Assembly (NCBI GenBank): GCA_963720765.1
Contig: CAVRGS010000005.1
Location: 62,001-126,000 of the forward strand
Direction of reading: 5' to 3'
From: DASUAS01 sp963720765
Lineage (GTDB): Bacteria > Actinomycetota > Acidimicrobiia > IMCC26256 > DASPTH01
DNA: 64,000 nt
Numbering within the stretch: position 1 is the first letter of the stretch; each line of letters begins with the position of its first letter. The notes beneath the pieces were generated by a model, which was not told the DNA's origin, ran no database searches, and was given only the letters and a program-made list of their open reading frames with translations. The translations under genes and the position numbers were made by a program. Shown in pieces: positions 10,487 through 19,536 of the stretch.

Positions 10487-10879
10487 GTGACCGGCGCGCC
10501 CCTCGGGATCCGCGGCCTCGGCACCGACCTGGTCGAGATCGAGCGCTTCCGACTCGTGCTGCAACGGCGGACATCGCTCCCGGACCGGCTGTTCACCGAC
10601 GGCGAGCAGCGCTATGCCTACGAGCACCATGATCCGGTCTCGCGTCTGGCCGTCCGCTTCGGTGCGAAGGAAGCGGTGATGAAGGCGCTCGGAGCGGGCC
10701 TGGGATCCTTCGCGTTCCGCGACGTGGAGGTGGTGCGCGACGACGACAGCGGCGCGCCCTCGCTCGCGTTGCACGGCGCCGCCGCTGCGTTGGCCGAGGC
10801 CCGCGGCGTGCGCGCGTGGCAGGTGTCGCTCACGCACACCGACACGACCGCGATGGCGGTCGTGCTCGCGCTCGGCTGA
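10487..10879 (+). CDS. acpS: Holo-[acyl-carrier-protein] synthase
   Basis: AcpS transfers 4'-phosphopantetheine from CoA to acyl carrier protein. The N-terminal GLGTDLVEIERF (metal Asp) and the central RFGAKEAVMKAL (metal Glu) are the two signature motifs, and SLTHTDTTAMAVV closes the domain. Intact, 130 residues. It starts at GTG 10487, four bases after the glmS stop, and is followed by nnr after seven bases, so it is part of the same run of genes. Confidence 0.93.
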   Translation: MTGAPLGIRGLGTDLVEIERFRLVLQRRTSLPDRLFTDGEQRYAYEHHDPVSRLAVRFGAKEAVMKALGAGLGSFAFRDVEVVRDDDSGAPSLALHGAAAALAEARGVRAWQVSLTHTDTTAMAVVLALG

Positions 10880-10886
10880 GGCGCAG

Positions 10887-12369
10887 GTGGACGTCGTCCT
10901 CACCCCGGAGGCGATGAGTGCCGCCGACGCGCGTGCCATCGCCGCCGGCACCCCGGTCGACGTGCTCATGGACCGCGCCGGGCGCGCGGTGGCATGGGCG
11001 GTGCGGCGTGCCCTGCACGGGGTCTACGGCCGGCGGGTCGTGCTCGTGTGCGGCAAGGGCAACAACGGCGGTGACGGTCTCGTGGCCGCGCGCGTCCTCG
11101 CGAGTTGGGGGGTGCGCACGAGCGTGTTCGGGCTCGCGTCCGCCATGGACCGCCGACGGTTCGCTCGCGCACTGGCCGATGCCGACGTGGTGGTCGACGC
11201 CATGTACGGCACCGGCTTCCGCGGCACGCTCGACGGCGACGCCGCGTGGGTCGTCGAGCAACTGGGCGAGTTCGGGGGCGAGGTGATCGCGGTCGACATC
11301 CCGTCGGGGGTCGACGGGCTCACCGGCACGGTGTGGGGACCCGTCGTGCGGGCGACGCGCACCGTGACGTTCGCGGCGCGCAAGCCCGGGCTCGTGTTCG
11401 AGCCCGGGCGTGCGCTCGCGGGCGAGATCGTCGTCGCCGACATCGGCATCTCGGTCGACGAACCCAACGCCCGAGAGGGGGGCGCCGACTCCATCGGTCT
11501 CGTCGATCGCGACGACCTCCGCGCCTGGCTCCTGCCGCGCGCACCCGATGCGCACAAGTGGCAATCAGGTGCGCTGGTGGTCGGCGGGTCGGCGGGTATG
11601 ACGGGCGCGCCGCTCCTCGTGAGCCATGCGGCCATGCGCGCCGGCGCCGGCATCGTGTGGTGTGCACTGCCGGGGGCCGACACGGCACGCCGGGCATCGG
11701 GTGGCGAGGTGATCACCAAGGGCCTGCCCGCCGACGCCGCCGGCTTCCTCGCCCGCAGCGCGGTGGAGACGTTGCTCACCGACGTCGGGCGATTCGCCGC
11801 GGTCGCGCTCGGGCCCGGGCTCGGGGCCGCCGGCGATCCCGATCTCCAGTTCGTGGTGCGCACGGTGGTGGCCGAGGCCCGCCCGCCGCTCGTGCTCGAC
11901 GCCGACGGGCTGAACGCGCTGGCCGGCGACTTCACGTCGCTGCACGCCCGCCGCACGATGGGCGCGCCCGCGGTCCTGACCCCGCATGCGGGTGAGTACC
12001 AGCGGCTGATGGGGGCGCCGGTGGGGGGCGATCGCCTGGCCGCGGCTCGGGCGCTGGCGGCACGGTCGGGCGCGGTCGTGCTGCTCAAGGGCCCCGGCAC
12101 GGTCGTGGCGAGCCCCGACGGGTGCGGTGGCGCTCAACCCCACCGGGAGCGCGGCGCTGGCCACCGCGGGGAGCGGTGACGTGCTCACCGGGATCATCGC
12201 CGGGTTCCTCGCCCGTGGTGTCGACGCGTTCCGCGCCGCAGCCGCGGCGGCGTGGGTGCACGGACGAACCGCCGATCGCCTGGTCGACAGCGACGGGCCC
12301 GGGCTCGTGGCGAGCGACCTGGTGGCGGGACTGGGTCGTACGCTGCAGGAGTTGGGAGAGAACCCGTGA
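10887..12369 (+). CDS. nnr: Bifunctional NAD(P)H-hydrate epimerase / ADP-dependent dehydratase, one frameshift
   Basis: Nnr repairs hydrated NAD(P)H. The N-terminal YjeF_N epimerase domain shows GKGNNGGDGLVAARVL and VDIPSGVDG. The C-terminal carbohydrate-kinase-like dehydratase domain shows HKWQSGALVVGGSAGMTGAP, LTPHAGEYQRL, LLKGPGTVVASPDG and AATAGSGDVLTG-type ends. Frames change near 12124 (GGGTGCGGTGG); one CG restores 494 residues. The same fusion lies at this place (Rv3433c) in M. tuberculosis. The stop overlaps the alr start as GTGA. Confidence 0.92.
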
Positions 12370-13566
12370 CCGGCCCCGACCGCGGCCAAGCAGGTGGCGC
12401 CGACGCAGCTCGTGCGGTGTGGAGCGATGTCGACCTCGATGCGATCCGCGCCAACGTCGCGGGCCTGTGCGCGGTCGCCGCGCCCGCCGCGTTGCTCGCC
12501 GTGGTGAAGGCGAACGGCTACGGCCACGGCGCGGTGCCGGTGGCGCGAGCGGCGCTCGATGCCGGCGCGTCGTGGTTGGGCGTCGCGCGGGTGGAGGAAG
12601 GCGAGCAGCTGCGCGACGCAGGGATCGAGGCGCCGATCATGCTGCTGTCCGAGCCCGCACCGCGCGTCGCGTCGCGGGTGGTCGCGGCGGAGCTCACGCC
12701 GGTCGTCTACACCGACGCCGGGATCGACGCGCTGGCGAAGGCGGTGGCCGACTCGGGACGCGACACACCGCTCGACGTGCATCTCAAGATCGACACCGGC
12801 ATGCACCGGGTCGGCTGCGCCCCCGACGACGCGCTCGTGCTCGCGCACGCGATCTGCGCGCGCGCGACGAGATCGTCTTCGCCGGTGTGTGCACGCACCT
12901 CGCCGTGGCCGACGAACCCGACAACCCCTACACGAGCGAACAGCTGGCGCGCTTCGACGCGGTGCTCGACGTGCTCGACGCCGAAGGACTCCGCCCGCCG
13001 CTCGCGCATGCGGCCAACTCCGCCGGGCTCCTCGTCGTGCGGCGCTCGCTACGACCTCGCGCGCGTCGGCATCGCCTGTTACGGCCTGCCACCCGCGCCC
13101 GCGGTGGACGATCGGCGGGATCGCGCTGCAGCCGGCGCTCTCGCTGCGGGCACGGGTGACCCTCGTCAAGACGCTGCCCCGCGGCGCGCGCGTCTCGTAC
13201 GGCCTGCGCTCGGAGGTGGGCCCCTCGGGTCGGGTTGCCACCGTCCCCGCCGGGTATGCCGACGGTGTGCCCCGGAACCTCGGAATGGTCGGTGGTGAGG
13301 TGCTGATCCGCGGCCGGCGCTGCCCGATCATCGGCATGGTGACCATGGACCAGCTGCTCGTCGACGTCGGTGACGTGCCCGCCGAGGCCGACGACGAAGT
13401 CGTGCTCATCGGCCGTCAGGGCGACGACGAGATCACCGCCACGGAGTGGGGCGAACGGCTCGGCACCATCTCCTACGAGGTGGTCACCGGCATCGGTGCT
13501 CGCGTCCCCCGGACCTACCACGGCCGGTCGGCCGCGGATGAGTCGGCGTTCGGCGAGCGGACGTAG
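12366..13566 (+). CDS. alr: Alanine racemase, three frameshifts
   Basis: Alr is the PLP enzyme making D-alanine for peptidoglycan. AVVKANGYGHGAVPVARAAL holds the PLP lysine, KIDTGMHRVG follows, and SYGLRSEVGPSGRVATVP holds the catalytic Tyr. GYADGVPRNLG and CPIIGMVTMDQLLVD are C-terminal family motifs. Four frame segments are used: junctions near 12865 (a GCGCGCGCGC run, apparently two CG units short), 13040 and 13110. Repaired length is about 402 residues, normal for the family. GTG start overlapping the nnr stop implies translational coupling. Confidence 0.9.
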
Positions 13567-13573
13567 GAGAGGC

Positions 13574-14608
13574 ATGGCACCGACGGCACTCAAACGCACC
13601 GGGCTCGTCGCGGGCGCGACCGCAGGAGCGATCGGTCTCGCGTACGCGACCGAGCGTGCACTGGTCGCGCGGCTCCGCCACCGCGACGATCCCGACGCCG
13701 GCGACGACCTGGTTCCCGTGTTCGACGAGGCAGCGCATCCTCGACAGCCACGACGGCGGCACCATCTACACGATCTCGCGCGGCAGCTCCCAGCTCGGGA
13801 CCCCGGTGGTGGTGTTCTGCCACGGCGTGACCCTCTCGTCGCGCGTGTGGGCGAAGCAGTTCGCGTCGTTCCCGGCCGCCGGCTTCCGCGCGGTCGCGTT
13901 CGACTCGCGTGGCCACGGCGAGTCGTTGCGCCGGCGACGACCGGCCACTCACTCGACAACCTCGCCGACGACCTCCGCACGGTGCTCGAGACGCTCGACC
14001 TGCGCGACGTGATCCTCGTCGGCCACTCGATGGGCGGCATGGCGGTGCAGGCGTTCGCCATCCGCCACCCCGACGTCGTCGACGAGCGAGTACGGGGCCT
14101 CGTGCTCCTCTCGACCTCGTCGCACAACCTGGTGAGCGACGCCAAGCGGGTGCGCGGCGCGATCGAGCGGGTCGTGAACGTCGGTCCCGACGTCGGCACG
14201 TTCATGCGGCAACGCAACCTCGGTCTCTTGCTCGCCCGCATCGGTTTCGGCAACGACCCGCATCCCAGTGCGGTCGAGGCCACGCGCGAGATGCTCGCGG
14301 CGTGCGACAGGGCCACCACCCGCGAGGCGGTGTCGGCGTTGTTGCACCTCGATCTCACCGAAGGGCTGCCGAAGCTGCGGATCCCCACCCTCGTCGTGGT
14401 CGGTACCGCCGACGCGCTCACGCCGCCCCGTGACGCACGCCGCATCGCCGAGCTGGTCCCCGACGCCCGGCTGGTGGAGTACCCCGGTGGCGGCCACATG
14501 CTCATGTACGAGCGCACCGACGAGCTCGACGCGTTGCTCATGGACTTCGCCCGAGCGTGCCAGGTGGGAACCGAGACCGACGACGCCGCGGCTGCGAACG
14601 CGGGTTGA
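13574..14608 (+). CDS. Alpha/beta-fold hydrolase, two frameshifts
   Basis: A serine hydrolase of unknown substrate. It shows the oxyanion-strand FCHGVTLSSRVW, SRGHGES, the nucleophile elbow VGHSMGGMAV, the acid region VVVGTADALTPP and a C-terminal catalytic His in YPGGGHMLMYE. A basic, hydrophobic N-terminal segment (GLVAGATAGAIGLAYATE) may be a membrane anchor. Starts at ATG 13574 with AGGAGAGG just upstream. The frame changes near 13730 (repaired by one GC) and near 13932 (short by four bases or one). It follows alr by seven bases; actinobacteria often have a hydrolase here between alr and tsaE. Confidence 0.82.
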   Translation: MAPTALKRTGLVAGATAGAIGLAYATERALVARLRHRDDPDAGDDLVPVFDEAAHPRQPRRRHHLHDLARQLPARDPGGGVLPRRDPLVARVGEAVRVVPGRRLPRGRVRLAWPRRVVAPATTGHSLDNLADDLRTVLETLDLRDVILVGHSMGGMAVQAFAIRHPDVVDERVRGLVLLSTSSHNLVSDAKRVRGAIERVVNVGPDVGTFMRQRNLGLLLARIGFGNDPHPSAVEATREMLAACDRATTREAVSALLHLDLTEGLPKLRIPTLVVVGTADALTPPRDARRIAELVPDARLVEYPGGGHMLMYERTDELDALLMDFARACQVGTETDDAAAANAG

Positions 14609-14609
14609 G

Positions 14610-15569
14610 GTGATCACCGACGTTCCCGGCGTGCTCGCCGGGCACTGGACCGGCGCGGCCACCGGTGTGACCGTCGTCGTGTTCCCGCCGGAGACCATCG
14701 GCTCGGTCGAGATCCGCGGTGGCGCGCCTGCGACGCGCGAGACCGCGGTGCTCGATCCGTTCGCCACCGTCGAACACGTCGACGCCATCGTGCTCACCGG
14801 CGGGTCCGCGTTCGGCCTCGCCTCCGCCGACGGCGTCGTGCGCGCGCTCGCCGAGCAGGGTCGCGGGTTTCCGACACGCGGCGGTCCGGTGCCGATCGTC
14901 CCGGCGGCCGCCATCTTCGACCTCGTGGTCGCGGGCGACGAGCGCCCCGGCGCCGACGAGGGTCGCGCCGCGCTCGCCGCCGCGCTCGATCCGCAGGCGC
15001 CACCGCTCGCCACCGGACGCGTGGGTGCGGGCCGCGGTGCCAGCGTGGCGAAGTGGCGCGGCGGCGAACACGGCACCACCGGTGGGGTCGGCAGCGCGGC
15101 GGTGCGTGACGGGGAGCTGGTCGTCGCCGCGCTCGTCGTGGTGAACGCAGTGGGTGACGTGCTGGAGCCCGACGGCTCGCCCCTCGTGGCCTCGCAGGCG
15201 CCACCCGACGTCCCCGGATTTCCGGAGGAGGCACCGTTCGAGACGCCGGCCGACGGGAACGGCGTTCAGGGGAACGGCCAGCGGGACGGCGCCGAAGGGA
15301 ACGGCGGTGCCGGCACCAACACGACGCTGGCGGTGGTCGCCACCAACGCACGGTGCACGAAGAGCGAGTGCCACCTGCTCGCGCGCAGCGCCAACCACGG
15401 GCTGGCCCGCGCCATCCACCCGTCGCACACGCGTCACGACGGCGATCTCGCGTTCGCGTGCGCGACCGGCACGGTCGACGCCCACCTCGACCGTCTCCGG
15501 GTGATGGTCACCGACGTGACGGCTGAGGCCGTGCGCGACGCGGTCGCGTACCATCGCGACACACCCTGA
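14610..15569 (+). CDS. P1 family peptidase (DmpA/aminopeptidase type)
   Basis: Members of the P1 (S58) family are self-cleaving Ntn-type aminopeptidases. Visible motifs are TDVPGVLAGHWT, VLTGGSAFGLASADGV, GRVGAGRGASVAKW and the region of the expected self-cleavage site, GAGTNTTLAVVATNA. Intact, 319 residues from GTG 14610. Just before the cleavage region there is an NG-rich low-complexity stretch (about 15253-15325, repeated GNG units) that looks like an inserted linker. It immediately follows the hydrolase gene. Physiological substrate unknown. Confidence 0.85.
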   Translation: MITDVPGVLAGHWTGAATGVTVVVFPPETIGSVEIRGGAPATRETAVLDPFATVEHVDAIVLTGGSAFGLASADGVVRALAEQGRGFPTRGGPVPIVPAAAIFDLVVAGDERPGADEGRAALAAALDPQAPPLATGRVGAGRGASVAKWRGGEHGTTGGVGSAAVRDGELVVAALVVVNAVGDVLEPDGSPLVASQAPPDVPGFPEEAPFETPADGNGVQGNGQRDGAEGNGGAGTNTTLAVVATNARCTKSECHLLARSANHGLARAIHPSHTRHDGDLAFACATGTVDAHLDRLRVMVTDVTAEAVRDAVAYHRDTP

Positions 15570-15600
15570 CGAAGTCCCACCATCCAATGAGTGGTCTGCC

Positions 15601-16194
15601 GTGTCGCTGCTCGAACCACCTCCGTTCGCCTCGTGGGCCGACCTCGAACGCGAGGCGCTCGCGTGCACGAAGTGCCCGCTCGCCGGGACGCGCACGCAGG
15701 TGGTGTTCGGCGTGGGCGACCCGCACGCCGACCTCCTCTTCGTGGGCGAAGGCCCGGGGGAGCAGGAGGACCGCACCGGCGAGCCGTTCGTGGGCCGGGC
15801 CGGGCGCCTGCTGACCAGCCTGATCGAGGGGATCGGTCTCACCCGCTCGCAGGTGTACATCGCCAACGTCGTGAAGTGCCGCCCACCCGGCAACCGCGAC
15901 CCGCTCCCGCACGAGATCGAGTCGTGTCGTCCGTACCTCGAAGCGCAGGTTGCGTTCATCGAGCCCAAGGTCGTCGTGACCCTCGGGAACTTCGCCACCA
16001 AGTTGCTGCTCGAGACCAAGGACGGCATCACCAAGGTGCGCGGCCAGGAGTTCCCGTTCCGCGAGGACGCGGTGTTGATCCCCGTGTTCCACCCGTCGGC
16101 GGTGTTGCGCAACGGTGGTGCCGCACTCGCACAAGCCCGGGCGGACTTCGTCACCATCAAGCGCGTGTTGGCGCGCGCCGCGGCGTCGTCATGA
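15601..16194 (+). CDS. Family 4 uracil-DNA glycosylase (Fe-S type)
   Basis: Removes uracil from DNA, starting base-excision repair. The family-4 signature is clear: ACTKCPLAGTRTQVVFGVG with two cluster cysteines, FVGEGPGEQEDRTGEPFVGR (active-site loop), NVVKCRPPGNRDP, SCRPYLEAQ and the C-terminal PVFHPSAVLR. Four cysteines in the expected spacing support a 4Fe-4S cluster. Intact, 197 residues from GTG 15601. Its stop overlaps the tsaE start (ATGA). Confidence 0.93.
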   Translation: MSLLEPPPFASWADLEREALACTKCPLAGTRTQVVFGVGDPHADLLFVGEGPGEQEDRTGEPFVGRAGRLLTSLIEGIGLTRSQVYIANVVKCRPPGNRDPLPHEIESCRPYLEAQVAFIEPKVVVTLGNFATKLLLETKDGITKVRGQEFPFREDAVLIPVFHPSAVLRNGGAALAQARADFVTIKRVLARAAASS

Positions 16195-16679
16195 CGGCCT
16201 GGCGCGCCACGACCCACGACGCCGTCGAGACGCACGCGCTCGGCCAGCGGCTGGGCGCACTGCTGCGCGCCGGTGACGTCGTCGTGCTCGACGGCGACCT
16301 CGGCGCCGGCAAGACGGTGCTGGCCAAGGGCATCGCCGTGGCGCTCGGCATCACCGAACCGGTGGTGAGCCCCACGTTCACCGTCGTGCGCGAGTACGAC
16401 GCACCGACGCCGCTCGTGCACGTCGACGTGTACCGCCTCGACCACCTGCAGGAGCTGCACGACCTCGGGTTCGACGACCTGGTGGGTGGCGAGGCGGTGA
16501 CGGTCGTCGAATGGGGCGACCGCGTCAGCGCCGCGCTGCCGAGTGATCGGCTGCGCGTGGTGCTCGAAGCGGGTGACGGCGACGACGATCGCATCGTGTC
16601 GGTCGACGCCGCCGGCCTGTCGTGGCGTGAACGGCGCGACGCGCTCGTTGCCGCGCTCGACGGTGTCGGGGGCGGCTGA
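16191..16679 (+). CDS. tsaE: tRNA t6A biosynthesis ATPase TsaE
   Basis: TsaE is the ATPase subunit that works with TsaB and TsaD to place threonylcarbamoyl-adenosine at tRNA position 37. Walker A is GDLGAGKTVLAKGIA near residue 35, followed by VVSPTFTVVREY, HVDVYRLD and VVEWGDR, all TsaE hallmarks. Intact, 162 residues from ATG 16191, overlapping the glycosylase stop. It is one base upstream of tsaB, and all t6A genes except tsaC are here. Confidence 0.94.
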   Translation: MTAWRATTHDAVETHALGQRLGALLRAGDVVVLDGDLGAGKTVLAKGIAVALGITEPVVSPTFTVVREYDAPTPLVHVDVYRLDHLQELHDLGFDDLVGGEAVTVVEWGDRVSAALPSDRLRVVLEAGDGDDDRIVSVDAAGLSWRERRDALVAALDGVGGG

Positions 16680-16680
16680 C

Positions 16681-17403
16681 GTGCTGCTGCTCGCGCTCGA
16701 CACGTCGACCGCACAGGTGTCGGTCGCGTTCGGTGACGGCGGCGCTGTGCTCGGCTCGGTGGGGCTCGCGGGGGGCCGGCGCCACGCCGAGCAGCTCGCG
16801 CCCGCCATCCAGTACCTGCGCGGTGAATGTGGCGTGGCCCTCGACCACGTCGCGGCCATCGCGGTGGGAACGGGGCCGGGCCTCTTCACCGGTCTGCGCG
16901 TCGGGATCACGACCGCCAAGGTGATGGCGCAGGCGCTGCGCATCCCTGTGGTCGGTGTCCCCAGCCTCGACCTCGTCGCCTATCCCTTGCGCCACGCCGA
17001 GCGCACGATCGTGGCGGTGCTCGACGCCCGCCGCCGCGAGGTGTTCGCGGCCCGCTACCAGCCGGTGCCCGGAGGCGTGCAGCGGGTCTCCGACTATGCG
17101 GTGCACGCGCCCGCCGAACTGGTGGCAGACCTCGCGGCCGACGTGGCGGCGTCCCCGCACGGCCTGTTGCTCGCCGGCGACGGGGTGGCACGCTTCCCCG
17201 ACGAGTTCGCCGCGCTCGAGCACGCCGAGCTGGCCGGGCCCGAGTTCGCGGCGCCGAGCGTGGCCGCGCTGGTCGCGCTCGCCACCGCGCACGCCGAACG
17301 CGAGGAGTTCGAGCAGCCAGGGGATCTGCGCCCGCTGTACCTCCGCCAGAGCGATGCCGAGATCGCGTGGGGCGACCGCGCCGGCAGCGCGGGCGCGCGC
17401 TGA
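16681..17403 (+). CDS. tsaB: tRNA t6A biosynthesis protein TsaB
   Basis: TsaB is the catalytically inactive ASKHA-fold partner of TsaD. The N-terminal LLALDTSTAQVSVAFGDGG, RRHAEQLAPAI and AVGTGPGLFTGLRVGITTAK are typical, as is VAVLDARRREVFAARY. Intact, 240 residues, GTG start two bases after the tsaE stop, ending in an overlap with rimI (TGATG). Confidence 0.93.
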   Translation: MLLLALDTSTAQVSVAFGDGGAVLGSVGLAGGRRHAEQLAPAIQYLRGECGVALDHVAAIAVGTGPGLFTGLRVGITTAKVMAQALRIPVVGVPSLDLVAYPLRHAERTIVAVLDARRREVFAARYQPVPGGVQRVSDYAVHAPAELVADLAADVAASPHGLLLAGDGVARFPDEFAALEHAELAGPEFAAPSVAALVALATAHAEREEFEQPGDLRPLYLRQSDAEIAWGDRAGSAGAR

Positions 17404-17960
17404 TGGCTGCCGAACCCGACATCGCCGCGCTCACGGTCAGCGTGCAGCCGATGCGTCGCCGCCACCTGCGGTCGGTGCTGCGCATCGAGCAGCAGGTGTA
17501 CCCGCGCCCGTGGAGCTCGTCACTGTTCATGTCGGAGCTCGCGCTGCGCTCGACTCGGGCGTACTACGTCGCGCGCGTCGGCCGTGATCTGGTCGGGTAC
17601 GCGGGATTGATGATGACGCTCGACGAAGCCCACGTCACCACGATCGCCGTCGACCCGAAGCGCCACCGCATGAAGATCGGCACCCGGTTGATGCTCGTCC
17701 TCGCCCGCGAGGCGGTCGCGCGCGGCGCGGTCGCCATCACGCTCGAGGTGCGGATGTCGAACGTCGGCGCGCAGGACATGTACCGCCGCTTCGGCTTCGG
17801 GCCGGTGGGGGTGCGCAAGAACTACTACCAAGAGGTCAACGAGGACGCGTTGGTGATGTGGGTGCACGAGGTCGACCGACCCGAGTACAGCGCGCTGCTC
17901 GACTCGATCGAGCGCATGCTCCCCGGAGAGACCGTGTTCGACGAAGGACGACGCTGGTGA
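17403..17960 (+). CDS. rimI: Ribosomal protein S18 alanine N-acetyltransferase (RimI-type GNAT)
   Basis: A GNAT acetyltransferase; RimI acetylates the N-terminus of S18, though other targets are possible. The fold core is YAGLMMTLDEAHVTTIAVDP, followed by the acetyl-CoA loop RHRMKIGTRLML and EVRMSNVGAQDMYRRFGF. Intact, 185 residues, about 30 longer than the minimal enzyme at both ends. The position between tsaB and tsaD is the classical actinobacterial arrangement. Confidence 0.9.
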   Translation: MAAEPDIAALTVSVQPMRRRHLRSVLRIEQQVYPRPWSSSLFMSELALRSTRAYYVARVGRDLVGYAGLMMTLDEAHVTTIAVDPKRHRMKIGTRLMLVLAREAVARGAVAITLEVRMSNVGAQDMYRRFGFGPVGVRKNYYQEVNEDALVMWVHEVDRPEYSALLDSIERMLPGETVFDEGRRW

Positions 17961-18961
17961 CGCTCATCCTCGGCATCGAGACGTCGTGCGACGAGACCGC
18001 GGCGGCAGTGGTGGAGGACGGCCGGATCGTCTGCTCGTCGGTGGTGTCGAGCCAGGTCGACCTCCACGCCCGCTTCGGCGGTGTGGTGCCCGAGGTGGCC
18101 AGCCGCGCCCACGTGGAGCTGATCACCCCGGTGATCGCAGAGGCGTTGGTCGAGGCCGGTGTCGAGCTCTCGGAGCTCGACGCGGTCGCGGCGTGCCACG
18201 GGCCCGGACTCGCCGGCGCGCTGCTCGTGGGCGTGGCCGCGGCCAAGGGCCTCGCGCTCGCCGCCGACCTGCCCTACGTGGGGGTCAACCACCTCGAGGC
18301 GCACCTCCACGCCGCCTGGCTCGAAGACCCGGATCTGCAACCGCCGCTCGCCGTCCTCATCGTGTCGGGCGGCCACACCATGACGGTCATCATGGAAGAC
18401 CACGGCCGGTACCGTGTGGTCGGCCAGACGGTCGACGACGCCGCGGGCGAAGCGTTCGACAAGGTGGCGCGCCACCTCGGCCTCGGATATCCGGGGGGAC
18501 CGGCGATCGACCTGCTCGCCCGCGAGGGTGATCCCACCGCGGTGCGCTTCCCGCGGGCGATGCCGGGCGACACCGCGTTCTCGTTCGCGGGCCTGAAGAC
18601 CGCGGTGGTCAACCACACGCGGCGACGTCTCGACGGGGAGCTGGCCGACGTCGCACTGGCCGACGTCGCCGCGTCGTTCCAGGAGGCGGTGGTCGACCAG
18701 TTGGTCGTGAAGCTCCTCGCCGCCGCCGACGAGGCCGGTGCCCCCGTGCTGGCGCTCGGGGGTGGTGTGGCGGCCAACTCCCGCCTGCGGGCGAAGGTGG
18801 CCGAGGCCGGCGCCGCCAGCGGCCGGTCGGTGTTCCTGCCCCCGCCGTCGCTGTGCACCGACAACGGCGCCATGATCGCCGCCACCGCCTGGTGGCGCCT
18901 CCGTGCCGACGGGCCCACCCCTCTCGACGCGGGCGCCGACCCCAACCTGCGACTGGTCTGA
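17957..18961 (+). CDS. tsaD: tRNA N6-threonylcarbamoyladenosine transferase TsaD
   Basis: TsaD transfers the threonylcarbamoyl group to A37 of tRNA. Key motifs: ILGIETSCDETAAAVV, CHGPGLAGALLVG, the metal-binding NHLEAHLHA, VSGGHTMTV, DDAAGEAFDKVARHLGLGYP and the C-terminal CTDNGAMIA. Intact, 334 residues. GTG start at 17957 overlaps the rimI stop (GTGA). Last gene of the tsa cluster; groES follows after its own regulated promoter. Confidence 0.96.
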   Translation: MTLILGIETSCDETAAAVVEDGRIVCSSVVSSQVDLHARFGGVVPEVASRAHVELITPVIAEALVEAGVELSELDAVAACHGPGLAGALLVGVAAAKGLALAADLPYVGVNHLEAHLHAAWLEDPDLQPPLAVLIVSGGHTMTVIMEDHGRYRVVGQTVDDAAGEAFDKVARHLGLGYPGGPAIDLLAREGDPTAVRFPRAMPGDTAFSFAGLKTAVVNHTRRRLDGELADVALADVAASFQEAVVDQLVVKLLAAADEAGAPVLALGGGVAANSRLRAKVAEAGAASGRSVFLPPPSLCTDNGAMIAATAWWRLRADGPTPLDAGADPNLRLV

Positions 18962-18971
18962 CCCTGGCAAC

Positions 18972-19001
18972 TTGTCGGGGTGGGGGCGGTCCTGGTAGCT
19001 T
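18972..19001 (+). promoter_or_regulatory. Candidate groES promoter
   Basis: TTGTCG at 18972-18977 and TAGCTT at 18996-19001, spaced by 18 bases, abut the CIRCE operator directly. Repressor bound at CIRCE would cover the start region of such a promoter. Confidence 0.55.
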
Positions 19002-19027
19002 TAGCACTCGCACTCGGCGAGTGCTAA
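19001..19027 (+). promoter_or_regulatory. CIRCE operator (HrcA binding site)
   Basis: A perfect CIRCE element: TTAGCACTC, nine-base spacer, GAGTGCTAA. In known bacteria the HrcA repressor binds this inverted repeat and releases it on heat or unfolded-protein stress. It lies 64 bases before groES, which implies HrcA control of the chaperonin cofactor. hrcA itself is not in the window. Confidence 0.95.
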
Positions 19028-19090
19028 CCCATCGCCGACGTCCCTTTCCCCGTTCGTCAGCACCTGATGCGCCCTGTAGGAGGCACACCC

Positions 19091-19396
19091 ATGAGTCTGC
19101 AACCGCTCGAAGACCGGATCGTCGTCCGCCCCGGAGACGCCGAGGAGACGACCGTGAGCGGCCTCGTCATCCCCGACACCGCCAAGGAGAAGCCCCAGCA
19201 GGGCGAAGTCCTCGCCGTGGGCCCGGGCCGCCGCTCCGAGCAGAGCGGCGAGCTGATCCCCGTCGACGTGGCCGTCGGCGACGTGGTCCTCTACTCGAAG
19301 TACGGCGGCACCGAGGTCACCGTCGACGGTGAGGACCTGCTCGTCCTCTCGAGCCGCGACGTCCTCGCCAAGGTCGGCGCCGGCAAGAAGAAGTAG
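19091..19396 (+). CDS. groES: Co-chaperonin GroES
   Basis: GroES caps the GroEL chamber. The conserved PLEDRIVVRPGDAEETTVSG, the mobile loop, GEVLAVGPGRR and VVLYSKYGGTEV are present. Intact, 101 residues from the ATG at 19091, with GTAGGAGGC as ribosome binding site. A longer start at TTG 19067 is unlikely. groEL does not follow; the next gene is a NUDIX hydrolase, so groEL must be elsewhere. Confidence 0.96.
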   Translation: MSLQPLEDRIVVRPGDAEETTVSGLVIPDTAKEKPQQGEVLAVGPGRRSEQSGELIPVDVAVGDVVLYSKYGGTEVTVDGEDLLVLSSRDVLAKVGAGKKK

Positions 19397-19536
19397 TCAC
19401 GAACCACGACTCGGGGGCCCGCGGCGGCCGCCAGCGCATCCCGCGGCCGGCAACGGCCCGGGCCGGCGAGGCGGCGCCCTGGGCCTCCTTCGCGTCCGGA
19501 TCGCACCCGGCGCTCGGACCCATCACCGTCGAACGG

